From NCBI GenBank assembly GCA_038251625.1, contig JBBSBE010000025.1:1-36426 (forward strand): a stretch of 36,426 nt of DNA, given 5' to 3'. The position numbers were made by a program, and so were the translations under genes. The notes beneath the pieces were generated by a model. It made no database searches. It worked only from the letters and a program-made list of their open reading frames with translations, and was not told where the DNA came from. This stretch comes from JBBQXK01 sp038251625 (GTDB lineage: Bacteria; Pseudomonadota; Alphaproteobacteria; Rhodobacterales; Rhodobacteraceae). Every line of letters begins with the position of its first letter. Position 1 is the first letter of the stretch. This document shows, piece after piece, positions 7,308 through 16,634 of the stretch.

Positions 7308-8201
7308 TCAGCGCAGATGGCCGATGGCATGGGTTGGGTGCAAGCCCTGCACATCAAGCCACGCCGCCAGACGCTGTGCGTCGGGATTGGCGAAATCATC
7401 GCCAAACTCGGCCGCGGCAAGGCCGCCGGTGATGAAGAGCGTATCGAGGCCCTCTGCCACGCCGCCCCTTACATCGGTCCCGATGCCATCGCCGACACAG
7501 AGGATATCTGCGTCGCCAAGCCCGCCATCCAACGCCGCAAGACGGCGGCGGGCCAGATCGTAGATGGGGGGATGGGGTTTGCCAAAATAAAGGCTGGTCC
7601 CGCCCATCTGATCGTAAAGCTGCGCCAGCGCGCCCGCGCAATAAAGCCGCTTGTCGCCCAGATCGACCACCAGATCGGGGTTGGCGCACAGAAGCTTCAG
7701 CCCCATCGTCTTGGCCAGCAGAAAGCGCGCGCGATAATCTTCGGGCACGTCAACCGCATCGTCGAAGGGTCCGGTGCAGACGATCCCTTGCGCTTCGGCC
7801 AGTGCCACGCGCTGGATCGGCGGTTCGCTGGCCGCGATGGCGCGCAGGTCGTCGGCGATCTCGGTGAAGAAGGCCACATCCTTTTCCGGCCCGATGTGAA
7901 AGACGCGGCGGCCCACCGCGCCCGTCAGCAGCGCATGCTGGGCCGCATCGCCCGAGGTGGCGATATCGTCCCAGGCATCAGCGGGCACGCCGAGGCGTTC
8001 GAGTTGCCGGGCGACGCTGGGCTTGGGGCGCGGGGCGTTGGTCACAAGGATGACCCGCCCGCCGCCCTTCCGGAACCCTTGCAGCGCCGCGACGGCCGCC
8101 GGAAAAGCGGCAATCCCGTTGTGCAGGCACCCCCAGAGATCACAGAAAAGCGCCCCGTAGCGGGGTGAGATATCGGCAAGGTCGGGGATGATGGGGGTCA
8201 T
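7308..8201 (-). CDS. TIGR01459-like HAD hydrolase (NagD/class IIA type)
   Basis: This 297-residue phosphatase-like protein has the first HAD motif as FCDLWGCLHNG (Asp21), where the usual DxDG is DxWG. This is the form found in an alphaproteobacterial class-IIA group related to NagD. Motif II is ILVTNAPRPK (the ST/N position at the end of a strand), and motifs III and IV appear as LYFGKPHPPIYDLA and ILCVGDGIGTDVRGG. The expected nucleophile Asp is present, while the usual second Asp is replaced by Trp, so activity or substrate may differ. I start at ATG 8201; a TTG at 8207 is also in frame. It begins 2 nt after the pyrophosphatase stop, so the two genes are likely translated together. Confidence 0.88.
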   Translation of the reverse strand: MTPIIPDLADISPRYGALFCDLWGCLHNGIAAFPAAVAALQGFRKGGGRVILVTNAPRPKPSVARQLERLGVPADAWDDIATSGDAAQHALLTGAVGRRVFHIGPEKDVAFFTEIADDLRAIAASEPPIQRVALAEAQGIVCTGPFDDAVDVPEDYRARFLLAKTMGLKLLCANPDLVVDLGDKRLYCAGALAQLYDQMGGTSLYFGKPHPPIYDLARRRLAALDGGLGDADILCVGDGIGTDVRGGVAEGLDTLFITGGLAAAEFGDDFANPDAQRLAAWLDVQGLHPTHAIGHLR

Positions 8202-8203
8202 CG

Positions 8204-9124
8204 TCAAAGCTTCAGGGCAGGGATGATCTGCTTCTTGCGGCTCATGATGCCGGGCAGAACCACCGTGTCGCCCGTGACGGTGCAGGGGAACGAGGCTTCG
8301 GCGATCGCCTTCACCATGTCGTTCGGCACCAGAAGCGTGGCCTCTTCGTTCAGGATATCGACGATGAAAAGCAGCACCTGTTCGGCCCCATCCTCGGTGG
8401 CGACGGCGGGCATCGCGGCCATCAGCGCATGCTTGCGGTCCAGCAGCACCTTGGGCGCTGTGGTTTCAAGGACCGAGACGCGCAAGGGGTGGCCTGCAAC
8501 CTCGTATTCCTTGCTGTCCATCCGCAGGAGGGCCGCGTCGGAGAAAGCCGACACGTCGGACTTTGCCTCAAACAGTTGGGCCGCAAGAACCGGGATATCC
8601 ACGCCCAGATCGGCTGCCAGCGCCTCGGCCACCGCGCGGTCATGCGGGGTGGTGGTGGGCGAGCGGAATTCCAGCGTGTCGGACAGGATGCAGGACAACA
8701 TCGCACCCTTGATCGCCTTTGGCGCCTTCGCCGCATCGGCGCCCATCAGATCATGCAGGATGGTGGCGGTGCAGGCCAGCGGGCGGATGGTGATGTCGAT
8801 GGGGGCCGAGGTCTTGATGCCACCGGCCAGAAGGTGATGGTCGATGATCCCGACGACTTTCGCTGCATTGATCGAGGGCGGCAGTTCGGCGGGGTTGTTG
8901 GTATCCAGGATCACGCAGGTATCGTCGGCGGTCACATCGGCGATGATCTCGGGCTTTGGCAGCTCCCAGTGGCGCAGGACGAAAGCGGCTTCGGTATTGG
9001 GCTCGCCCAGAAGGACGGCCTTGGCCGGGGTGCCCTTGATGCTTGTCAGATACCACGCCCAGGCGATGGGTGAGCCGGTGGAATCGGTATCGGGGGATTT
9101 GTGGCCGAAGACGAGGATGGTCAT
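8204..9124 (-). CDS. ppaC: Manganese-dependent inorganic pyrophosphatase (family II)
   Basis: This 306-residue cytosolic enzyme splits pyrophosphate to phosphate, pulling biosynthetic reactions forward. It is a DHH-family protein: metal ligands are in GHKSPDTDS (His8, Asp12, Asp14), CVILDTNNP (Asp74) and the namesake DHH at 95-97 (GIIDHHL). The C-terminal DHHA2-type lobe ends with IMSRKKQIIPAL, the conserved SRKKQ active-site segment of PpaC. No CBS regulatory domains are inserted, so it is the short, unregulated form. The next gene downstream, a HAD hydrolase, begins 2 nt after the stop. The 111 nt before the metallo-hydrolase stop codon contain nothing I recognise. Confidence 0.96.
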   Translation of the reverse strand: MTILVFGHKSPDTDSTGSPIAWAWYLTSIKGTPAKAVLLGEPNTEAAFVLRHWELPKPEIIADVTADDTCVILDTNNPAELPPSINAAKVVGIIDHHLLAGGIKTSAPIDITIRPLACTATILHDLMGADAAKAPKAIKGAMLSCILSDTLEFRSPTTTPHDRAVAEALAADLGVDIPVLAAQLFEAKSDVSAFSDAALLRMDSKEYEVAGHPLRVSVLETTAPKVLLDRKHALMAAMPAVATEDGAEQVLLFIVDILNEEATLLVPNDMVKAIAEASFPCTVTGDTVVLPGIMSRKKQIIPALKL

Positions 9125-9235
9125 GGCAGGGCGCTTTCCGAAACAGGGTTTTCGCCGGGCTTATAGGCATGCAGGCGCAGGATGTCACGCCGTCGCGTCC
9201 ACTGCCCGAAGGGCCGGTGCGCGGAGCCGCGCAGC

Positions 9236-9988
9236 TTAGGCCACAAGGGGGGACGGCGCCTTTGGCAGCGTTAGCCACTGGGCCGGATCGTGGCCGTAGA
9301 TGAGGCGCGCGCCCGTCTTGGCCTGCAACGCCATCAGGCGGGCGGCAGAGGTGGCGGCGGTGTCTGGGTCCATCGCGTCGGGGAAGCCTTCGGCGGGTTC
9401 GCTGTCGCGGTTGATCGCGTCGGCGGCAAGGATCAGGGGCCGCTGGTCGGGTGGGGCCACGAGCAGCGACAGGTGGCCGGGCGTATGGCCTGGGGTGGGG
9501 ATCAGGGTCAGGCCGTCACAGAGTTCGGTCTCTGCCTCGATCAGGTGGCAGGGCAGATCGGGCCAGGCAATGGGGCGCGCGGCGCCATGCCAGAGCGGTC
9601 GCGGCTCTGCCCGTTCGCGGGCGGTCAGGATGATCGGGCAGGCCAGCAGCGGCAGGGCGCCCGCATGGTCGATATGGCTGTGGGTGAGGACCAAGGCGTC
9701 GATATCGGCGACGCCGAGGCCAAGGATCGCCAGCGCACCGGGCAGGGTTTGCGCTTGGGTATATCCAATCGGGCGGCCAAAGGCCGAAAGTCCATCCCTT
9801 GCATCTGCCGCAAGGGGATCGGTGGCATAGTCGGGCGGCAGGCCGGTATCGACCAGCACCCGCGCGCCTTGGTCGGTTTCGATCAGATAGCCGGGGATGC
9901 CGATGGTGCGGCGGCCAGACACGTCAAAAAGCCCAAGGTCAAGAAGGGTCACGCGCCGAACGCTGTGGCCCGCAAGCGACGGGATCAT
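9236..9988 (-). CDS. Metallo-beta-lactamase-fold hydrolase
   Basis: This 250-residue protein of the MBL superfamily has no signal peptide. The zinc motif HxHxDH is present as LTHSHIDHAG (His103, His105, Asp107, His108). It is followed by PTPGHTPGHLSLLV with the next metal histidine and LILAADAINRD with the bridging aspartate. Near the end, IYGHDPAQW gives the last histidine. It resembles N-acyl-homoserine-lactonase-like (AttM/AiiB-type) members in its early strand pattern, GYLIETDQGARVLVDTGLPP, but the substrate is not determined. I start at ATG 9988, which overlaps the TraB/GumN stop (ATGA). The open frame extends upstream but antisense-like in composition. Confidence 0.87.
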   Translation of the reverse strand: MIPSLAGHSVRRVTLLDLGLFDVSGRRTIGIPGYLIETDQGARVLVDTGLPPDYATDPLAADARDGLSAFGRPIGYTQAQTLPGALAILGLGVADIDALVLTHSHIDHAGALPLLACPIILTARERAEPRPLWHGAARPIAWPDLPCHLIEAETELCDGLTLIPTPGHTPGHLSLLVAPPDQRPLILAADAINRDSEPAEGFPDAMDPDTAATSAARLMALQAKTGARLIYGHDPAQWLTLPKAPSPLVA

Positions 9989-10971
9989 GGCGCGTCGATG
10001 GGGGTAAGTGTCCAGCCGTCCAGTTGGAGCAGGCGAAGGATGCCCGTTTCGCCCGACAGGTGCAGCGCGCCGAACGCGGCGACGATGGGGCCCTTGGCGG
10101 CGGCATCCTCGATCACGGGCACCCAGGTGTGGTTTCTCCGGGTGATCAGGATCTCTTCCGTCATGGCGAAATCCGCCGCAACCTTTTCGGGTGTCATGCC
10201 CGGCAGGCCTTCGGAGATATGGCGCGTCCATTCCCAGATGATCCGGCTGTCGCCCGCGAAATAGGCCTCGGCCAATGTCACGAGCTGGTCGTCGCCGGTT
10301 TCGGCCAACGCGAGGGCTGCGCGGATCTGATCTTCCTGCACCTCGGCATCGAGTGCCGTGAAAATCCCGAGCGCCGTGTCGAAGGGTTCCATGGCCATCA
10401 CCGGCACACCCTTTTCCCGGGCCGCCGCGATCAGGCGCTTGTCGAGCCCGTTGGGATTGGCCGCCGCCGCCATGGCGCAGGGCGGCAAGGCCAACAGCAC
10501 CGACACGTAAGACGGGCGGAAGCGGGCGCCGATGAAGGCGGGAATACCGCGTGCCTTAAGCTCGGCCGACAGCGCCTTCCATTCCTCTGGTGGCAGGGTT
10601 TCGGCCAGCGATTCGCCCTCTGGCGCAAGGATGACGGACGGATCACGCGCGAGGCTTTCCTGAAGCGCTGCCTCCTCTTCGGGGCCGGCCTCAACCAGAA
10701 GGGCCGTTGCGGTGTCGAGAAGGGGCCCGAAGGCCGCCATCGTTGCTTCGTGGCGTGGATCGTCGAGGTGATAGGTGCCGATCAGGGTGACCGTCTGCCC
10801 GTCGCGGCTTGCCCGCCAGAAGTTGCCGCGCGGGAAGGGCACCGCATCGGCGCGGGCGCGAAGAATGGCGCGCGTCTCGTCCGGAAGGGCGTCGATGAGG
10901 TTCACGCCGGTGCATTGGGCGGCGGCGGGACCGCCGAGCAGCAGGCAAAAGGCGAGGATGTAACGGATCAC
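9985..10971 (-). CDS. Exported TraB/GumN-family protein
   Basis: This 328-residue protein has an N-terminal signal peptide (IRYILAFCLLLGGPAAAQ, likely cleavage after AAA). The body matches the TraB/PrgY/GumN family: TVTLIGTYHLDDPRH has the GTxH motif, LLVEAGPEEE follows, and late in the chain AAFGALHLSGETGILRLL has the second GxxH motif. These conserved His and Glu residues suggest a metal-binding hydrolase; GumN-type members are often annotated as putative proteases, but the role is unproven. A GTG start at 10971 places the signal peptide at the very N-terminus and has GAGGA upstream; a GTG at 11010 is also possible. Its last codons overlap the start of the metallo-hydrolase gene (ATGA), so the two are coupled. 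Confidence 0.88.
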   Translation of the reverse strand: MIRYILAFCLLLGGPAAAQCTGVNLIDALPDETRAILRARADAVPFPRGNFWRASRDGQTVTLIGTYHLDDPRHEATMAAFGPLLDTATALLVEAGPEEEAALQESLARDPSVILAPEGESLAETLPPEEWKALSAELKARGIPAFIGARFRPSYVSVLLALPPCAMAAAANPNGLDKRLIAAAREKGVPVMAMEPFDTALGIFTALDAEVQEDQIRAALALAETGDDQLVTLAEAYFAGDSRIIWEWTRHISEGLPGMTPEKVAADFAMTEEILITRRNHTWVPVIEDAAAKGPIVAAFGALHLSGETGILRLLQLDGWTLTPIDAP

Positions 10972-11176
10972 GGGCAAGGTTCCTCGGTCAGACTGCGGGA
11001 AGGGTGGCACGGGACGGGGGCGTGGTCAAAGCCGGGTTCGACGCGACCATGATCGATTGCCTAACATCGCCGCGTGAAGGTGAGGCGAAAAAACTTTCGC
11101 GCAAGATCATTCACGGACTTTTCAGCAAAGAGCCAATGGTTTCAGATGCCGCCGGTGTGGGCTCAATCTGGATTTT

Positions 11177-12466
11177 ATGATGGCAACCAAGGAAGATAAG
11201 TACAAGGTCACCTATCGCGGCAAGGACTATGAAGTTACTGCGAAGGAACTGGAAAAGCTGAAGGATCAGATTTTCGGGCGGCTGGATGGATATATCAAGG
11301 CGCTTATTTCCAGCAACAAGCAGAACCAGAAGACGGTTCTCGAATATCAGGAAAGCGCAGAAATCCGGAACGGCTTTTTCGCGGCCGTGACGCAGGCGGT
11401 GGTCGTGCGGGCGGGGCGGGTGAAGTATCCGAACCCGGCTCTGGCCTCGACGTCCAACAAGGCTTGCGAGAATTTGGCCCGTGCGGTCGGATCGCGCAAT
11501 CTGGCGCAGTTGAGCACGGCATTGCCGCTGGCGGAACGGGCGGTGAATGCCTTCACTGCGGATGTCATGCGGTTCCTGAACGAATTCATCGGATCTGCGG
11601 GGACCACGGCCACTGTTTTGCAGGTCACCTCGGCCACCTGTTTTGCGGTGGTGGGCGCATTGGCGGCGCCGATCCTGATCACCGGGGGCATGTCTGCCGG
11701 GGCGGCGGCAGCGGCGACCGGCGGGGGCGTGTCGGTGTTGTCGAGCGCGGCGAACGAACTTGGTTCGGCTGCGGCTGGGCAGAACGTGTCGCTGTGGGAC
11801 TCGGTCAAGAACATCGGCATCGATGGCACGATCGGGGCGGCGACTGCAGGGATCGCGTCGAAGATTCCGCTTGGATTTGTGGAGAAGATGGCCAAGGGGC
11901 TTGCCGGTCGGCTGGCCTCGAAAGTTCCCGGTTTTTCGGCTTCGCAATTGCAGCCGATCATCGTGAAGTACCTGACGACGACCGGCGAGGAAGTCATCAA
12001 ATCCGCCATTGGAGAGGCCATCAACATCGTCGGCAAGATCGCCAAGACTGGCAAAGCCCCGACCGAGAAGGATTTCGAAGAAGCGGCGATGAAGGTGCTG
12101 GTCACCGCGCTGACGGCCGGTCTGCTGAAGAGCCTGTCTTTCTATCAGAAGAAATGGGCGGTTCAGAGCCGCGCGACGCTGGAGGGGCAGCTTTTGCCCG
12201 ATGCGCTGGCAAAGCTGATGAAGGGCAAGAACCAGTTGCCGCCGATCATCAAGGCCAAGGTCTGGGCCGAGGTGATGGGCAAGGTCAGCGAGCAGGCGCT
12301 GCAGGCAGGCACGGCGCAGGTGCTCGATTCGGCCAAGGCGGGCTTTGACGAGGCCAAGATGACGTCAGAGGCAGACAGGGCCATCCGCAACGATGCGCGA
12401 CTTCGCAAGCTGATCGAGGAAGAGATGAAGAAGGCGCTGAAGAAGCAGAAGATCGAGGTGAAGTAG
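11177..12466 (+). CDS. Unrecognised 429-residue protein with a long Ala/Gly-rich hydrophobic core
   Basis: I do not recognise a family. There is no signal peptide. Residues 1-60 are charged (many Lys, Tyr, Glu) and predicted helical. Residues 62-145 have mixed helices, and 146-195 form a hydrophobic, Ala/Gly-rich stretch able to make one or two membrane passes. Residues 196-285 have AAGQNVSLWDSVKNIGI and TIGAATAGIASKIPLG, recalling the glycine-zipper 'pre-toxin' segments of polymorphic toxins. The end (400-429) is very Lys/Glu-rich. The first 120 nt are 47% G+C by hand count, lower than the surroundings, which may mean transfer. ATGs stand at 11177 and 11180 with no clear Shine-Dalgarno site. 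It lies just upstream of the groES promoter and reads in the same direction. Confidence 0.75.
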   Translation: MMATKEDKYKVTYRGKDYEVTAKELEKLKDQIFGRLDGYIKALISSNKQNQKTVLEYQESAEIRNGFFAAVTQAVVVRAGRVKYPNPALASTSNKACENLARAVGSRNLAQLSTALPLAERAVNAFTADVMRFLNEFIGSAGTTATVLQVTSATCFAVVGALAAPILITGGMSAGAAAAATGGGVSVLSSAANELGSAAAGQNVSLWDSVKNIGIDGTIGAATAGIASKIPLGFVEKMAKGLAGRLASKVPGFSASQLQPIIVKYLTTTGEEVIKSAIGEAINIVGKIAKTGKAPTEKDFEEAAMKVLVTALTAGLLKSLSFYQKKWAVQSRATLEGQLLPDALAKLMKGKNQLPPIIKAKVWAEVMGKVSEQALQAGTAQVLDSAKAGFDEAKMTSEADRAIRNDARLRKLIEEEMKKALKKQKIEVK

Positions 12467-12490
12467 CCCCCATCCCTGCGGTCCGTGGTG

Positions 12491-12519
12491 TTGACAGCCG
12501 GCCCAATGCTTCCTAGATG
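12491..12519 (+). promoter_or_regulatory. Sigma-70-type promoter of groESL
   Basis: A perfect -35 box TTGACA (12491-12496) is followed by a 17-bp spacer and a -10 box TAGATG (12514-12519), a moderate match. The predicted start lies near 12526, immediately before the CIRCE element, so HrcA bound there would block the polymerase. The leader to groES is about 64 nt. Confidence 0.7.
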
Positions 12520-12526
12520 ACAGGTG

Positions 12527-12553
12527 TTGGCACTCGCATGACGTGAGTGCCAA
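12527..12553. promoter_or_regulatory. CIRCE operator (HrcA binding site)
   Basis: The inverted repeat TTGGCACTC (12527-12535) and GAGTGCCAA (12545-12553) has a 9-bp spacer, against the consensus TTAGCACTC-N9-GAGTGCTAA. It has one compensated change per arm and a perfect inverted repeat. It sits at the predicted transcription start of groESL. It is the known binding site of the heat-shock repressor HrcA, which GroEL keeps active; hrcA itself is not in the window. Confidence 0.95.
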
Positions 12554-12589
12554 CAGACATTCAACCTGGAACCTAGGGAGTGTTCTCAG

Positions 12590-12877
12590 ATGGCATTCAA
12601 ACCTCTGCATGATCGTGTACTCGTCCGCCGCATCGAAGGCGACGAAAAGACCAAGGGTGGACTGATCATCCCCGATACCGCCAAGGAAAAGCCCGCAGAA
12701 GGCGAGATCGTTTCCGTGGGCGAAGGCGCCCGCAAGGACTCGGGCGAGCTGATCGCGCCCTCCGTCAAGGCTGGCGACCGCATCCTGTTCGGCAAATGGT
12801 CGGGCACGGAAGTGACGCTGGATGGCAAGGAACTGCTGATCATGAAGGAAAGCGACATTCTCGGCATCATCGCCTGA
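12590..12877 (+). CDS. groES: Co-chaperonin GroES
   Basis: This 95-residue protein forms the heptameric lid over the GroEL ring and lets substrate proteins fold inside. It begins AFKPLHDRVLVRRIEG, the standard start. The mobile loop that touches GroEL is at about residues 17-33 (EGDEKTKGGLIIPDTAKEKP, with the GGLIIP hook). The roof loop follows, and the end is KESDILGIIA, as in most GroES. The length is normal. A GGGAG site lies about 12 nt before the ATG. CIRCE and a sigma-70-type promoter lie upstream, and groEL follows 67 nt downstream in the same operon. Confidence 0.99.
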   Translation: MAFKPLHDRVLVRRIEGDEKTKGGLIIPDTAKEKPAEGEIVSVGEGARKDSGELIAPSVKAGDRILFGKWSGTEVTLDGKELLIMKESDILGIIA

Positions 12878-12944
12878 GGATAAGCCGGGGTGAATCCCGG
12901 CTTGCGCTTTTCCCTGACCCCAACCCCTTCAAGGAGCTATCAAC

Positions 12945-14585
<1,641 letters not shown>

Positions 14586-14611
14586 TCATCCGTCCCTGAC
14601 AGGACCAAGGG

Positions 14612-14640
14612 AAAGGGCGCCTTCGGGCGCCCTTTTTCTT
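14612..14640 (+). terminator. Rho-independent terminator of groESL
   Basis: A perfect 10-bp stem is formed by AAAGGGCGCC (14612-14621) and GGCGCCCTTT (14626-14635), with a stable TTCG tetraloop. The T-rich run TTTTTCTTTTT follows from 14633. It is among the strongest terminators in the window. Confidence 0.95.
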
Positions 14641-14712
14641 TTTGTGAGGGAGAAGGTCGAGGCTTGCCAGACGTCGCATGACCGAACTTCGGAGCAGCGT
14701 GTGGGGGCCGGG

Positions 14713-15165
14713 ATGCTGCCAGAAAGTGTTCGTCTGGTTGTGGCGACGGCGGAGGATGACGACCGACTTGCCGACATGCGCGTCGAAACCATGCGCCCGA
14801 CCCTTGAAGATGTCGGTCGATTTGATCCTCTGCGCGCAAGGGTCGGCTTCTTGGAGACATTTTTTCCCGCAGATATCAGGATCATCCTGTTGCATGAGGC
14901 CATTGCGGGCTTTTTTGGCGTGCTGACGCGGGCGGACCACCTGTACCTTGACCACCTTTATATCCTTTGAATCCTTGGCCCCTTTCAGGGGCGGGGCCTT
15001 GGGCGATGGGTAGTCAACGACCTGAAGGCGGATGCGCAGGTCGCGGGACTTCCGGTTCGGCTGACGGTGATGAACGGCAGCCCCGCAAACGCGTTCTACC
15101 GGTCCTGCGGGTTTGCATTCATGTCATCCGATGGGCTGGACACGCTCTATGCCTGTGTTCCTTGA
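14713..15165 (+). pseudogene. GNAT acetyltransferase gene interrupted by an in-frame TGA
   Basis: Reading from ATG 14713 gives MLPESVRLVVATAEDD and a typical GNAT N-terminus (LADMRVETMRPTLEDVGRFD). The chain then reaches LYLDHLYIL and stops at TGA 14968-14970. The same frame continues with the acetyl-CoA-binding motif FQGRGLGRWVV, then LRLTVMNGSPANAFYRSCGF (with V for the first L), to TGA at 15163-15165. Intact relatives read straight from DHLYI to PxFQGRG. The bases ATCCTT occur twice, at 14962-14967 and 14971-14976, so a short duplication or slippage probably created the stop. Without motif A the truncated protein could not bind acetyl-CoA. A sequencing error is possible. The start lies about 70 nt after the groESL terminator. 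Confidence 0.75.
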
Positions 15166-15245
15166 CACTCTTGCTTGCCGCGCAATGCTCGATTGCCCAA
15201 GCCGTGTGCGTTCGTCATCCTTGCCCGTGGATGACGGAGGCGCGG

Positions 15246-16094
15246 ATGATCGAGAACGTGGCGTTGATCGGGCTTGGGCGGATGGGCCGGGCAATGGCAG
15301 AGCGGTTGGCGCGCGAGGGCGTACCAGTCATCGGATGGACGCGGAGCGGGGCACTGTCGGATGCGTTCCCGGTGGCGGCGACGCTGGAGGCGGCAGTGGC
15401 GGGCGCGGATGTTGTGATCCTGTCGCTCTTCGATGATGCTGCGGTGCGGGAGGTTCTGGGACGGATTGCTGTCTGCGATCTGGCTGGAAAGCTGGTGGTG
15501 GAGACGAGCACTGTGTCACCCTCGGTGGTGCGCGAGATGGCGCCGGGGATCGAGGCGGCGGGGGGGCGGATCGTCGATGCGCCGGTATCGGGCGGTCCCG
15601 AGATGGTGACGGCGGGGACGGTGGGATTGTACGTTGGCGGGGCGGCGGGTGACGTGGCGCGGTTTGAGCCGCTGGCCGCGCGGCTTTCCAACCGTGTGGT
15701 TCCCGTGGGGCCGCTTGGCAGCGGGGCGGCGGCCAAGATCGTGAACAACGTGGCACTGGCGGGGGCGTTCCACGCGATTGTCGATGCGATCAAGCTTGGC
15801 GGGGCGATGGGGATGTCGCTGGAGGCGATGCTGGGGTTCCTGCAGGACAGCCCCGCCACGAATCCGATGTTCCGCGCGCGCATTCCGAAAATGACGGGCG
15901 AGGACAAGACGGTGGGCTTTGCCATCGACGCGGTGATGAAGGACAACATCCTGTTTCTGGCGGTGGCCGAGCGGTTCGGTGTCGATCTGCCGGAACTGCG
16001 CCACGCGAGAGAGCGGTTGACCGAGGCCATTGCGGCGGGCCTTGGCGGGGAGGATCCGGCGGCGATGGTGCCCTTTGAACTGGGGAAGGCCTGA
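15246..16094 (+). CDS. NAD(P)-dependent beta-hydroxyacid dehydrogenase-family oxidoreductase
   Basis: This 282-residue cytosolic enzyme belongs to the 3-hydroxyisobutyrate / tartronate semialdehyde reductase / GlyR family. The Rossmann motif is ALIGLGRMGRAMAERL (Gly9, Gly11, Gly14). The substrate loop is DAPVSGGPEMVTAGT at 111-125, and the catalytic lysine is Lys164 in GSGAAAKIVNN. The helical C-terminal domain completes the normal length of about 290. Arg or Lys in the WTRSG segment after the second strand (residues 31-35) suggests NADP preference, as in glyoxylate/succinic-semialdehyde reductases. I cannot fix the substrate. An open frame continues upstream through the broken GNAT, but GGAGG just before ATG 15246 marks the real start. 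It converges with the next GNAT gene, with 3 nt between their stop codons. Confidence 0.9.
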   Translation: MIENVALIGLGRMGRAMAERLAREGVPVIGWTRSGALSDAFPVAATLEAAVAGADVVILSLFDDAAVREVLGRIAVCDLAGKLVVETSTVSPSVVREMAPGIEAAGGRIVDAPVSGGPEMVTAGTVGLYVGGAAGDVARFEPLAARLSNRVVPVGPLGSGAAAKIVNNVALAGAFHAIVDAIKLGGAMGMSLEAMLGFLQDSPATNPMFRARIPKMTGEDKTVGFAIDAVMKDNILFLAVAERFGVDLPELRHARERLTEAIAAGLGGEDPAAMVPFELGKA

Positions 16095-16097
16095 GCG

Positions 16098-16586
16098 TCA
16101 GAGGTCCTTTCCGTAGCGGTGGACGCGGTGGCCCGTCTCGGCGTCATCGCGGGCGATGCCGGTGGGGCGGAAGCCGTGGCGCATCCAGAACGCGCGGCCG
16201 CGGGGGTTTTCCTCAAGCAAAGCGAGGTAGAGGCGGGGCGCTTGGGCCGTGCGGGCCAGCGCCTCGACATGGGCAAGGAAGGCCGCGCCCTGACCTTGGC
16301 TGCGCGCCTCGGGGGCTAGCAGCATGAGGCCAAGGTAGGCATCTTGCGGTTCGGGAAAACCGAACGAAAGCTCGGCCACGCCTGCAAGTTTGCCATGGGA
16401 AAACAGGCCAAGCCGGTGTGCGCGCGCGGGGTCAGCCCCCGGTGGGCCATCGGTGAAGAAGGCCATGGCCTTTGCCATGTCAGAGGGGCGGCGGTCGGCC
16501 AGCAGCCAGTAATCGGCGGCCCGGGCATAAAGGGCCGCGACGCGGGCAAGATCGGCCTTTGGGTCAAGCGGTCGGATATCGGGCAT
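16098..16586 (-). CDS. GNAT-family N-acetyltransferase
   Basis: This is a 162-residue single GNAT domain. The acetyl-CoA-binding motif A is LMLLAPEARSQGQGAAFLAH at about 87-106, with the pyrophosphate loop R-S-Q-G-Q-G-A. Motif B is RLYLALLEENPRGRAFWMRH, with GF after it and the usual Asn and Phe-Trp positions. The start is MPDIRPLDPKADLARVAALY. The acetylated substrate is unknown. It lies alone on the minus strand between the convergent dehydrogenase and the NTF2-like gene, whose stop is 48 nt upstream. Confidence 0.9.
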   Translation of the reverse strand: MPDIRPLDPKADLARVAALYARAADYWLLADRRPSDMAKAMAFFTDGPPGADPARAHRLGLFSHGKLAGVAELSFGFPEPQDAYLGLMLLAPEARSQGQGAAFLAHVEALARTAQAPRLYLALLEENPRGRAFWMRHGFRPTGIARDDAETGHRVHRYGKDL

Positions 16587-16634
16587 GGGCGGTCTGGTAC
16601 GGCGGGGATGGGACTGCGGTGAAAACCGGACCCG

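Noticed and set aside
14968..14970. TGA read as selenocysteine in the GNAT gene
   Set aside because: Selenocysteine is not known at this place in GNAT proteins, and no SECIS-like hairpin with suitable loop is evident just after it. The ATCCTT duplication explains the stop better.
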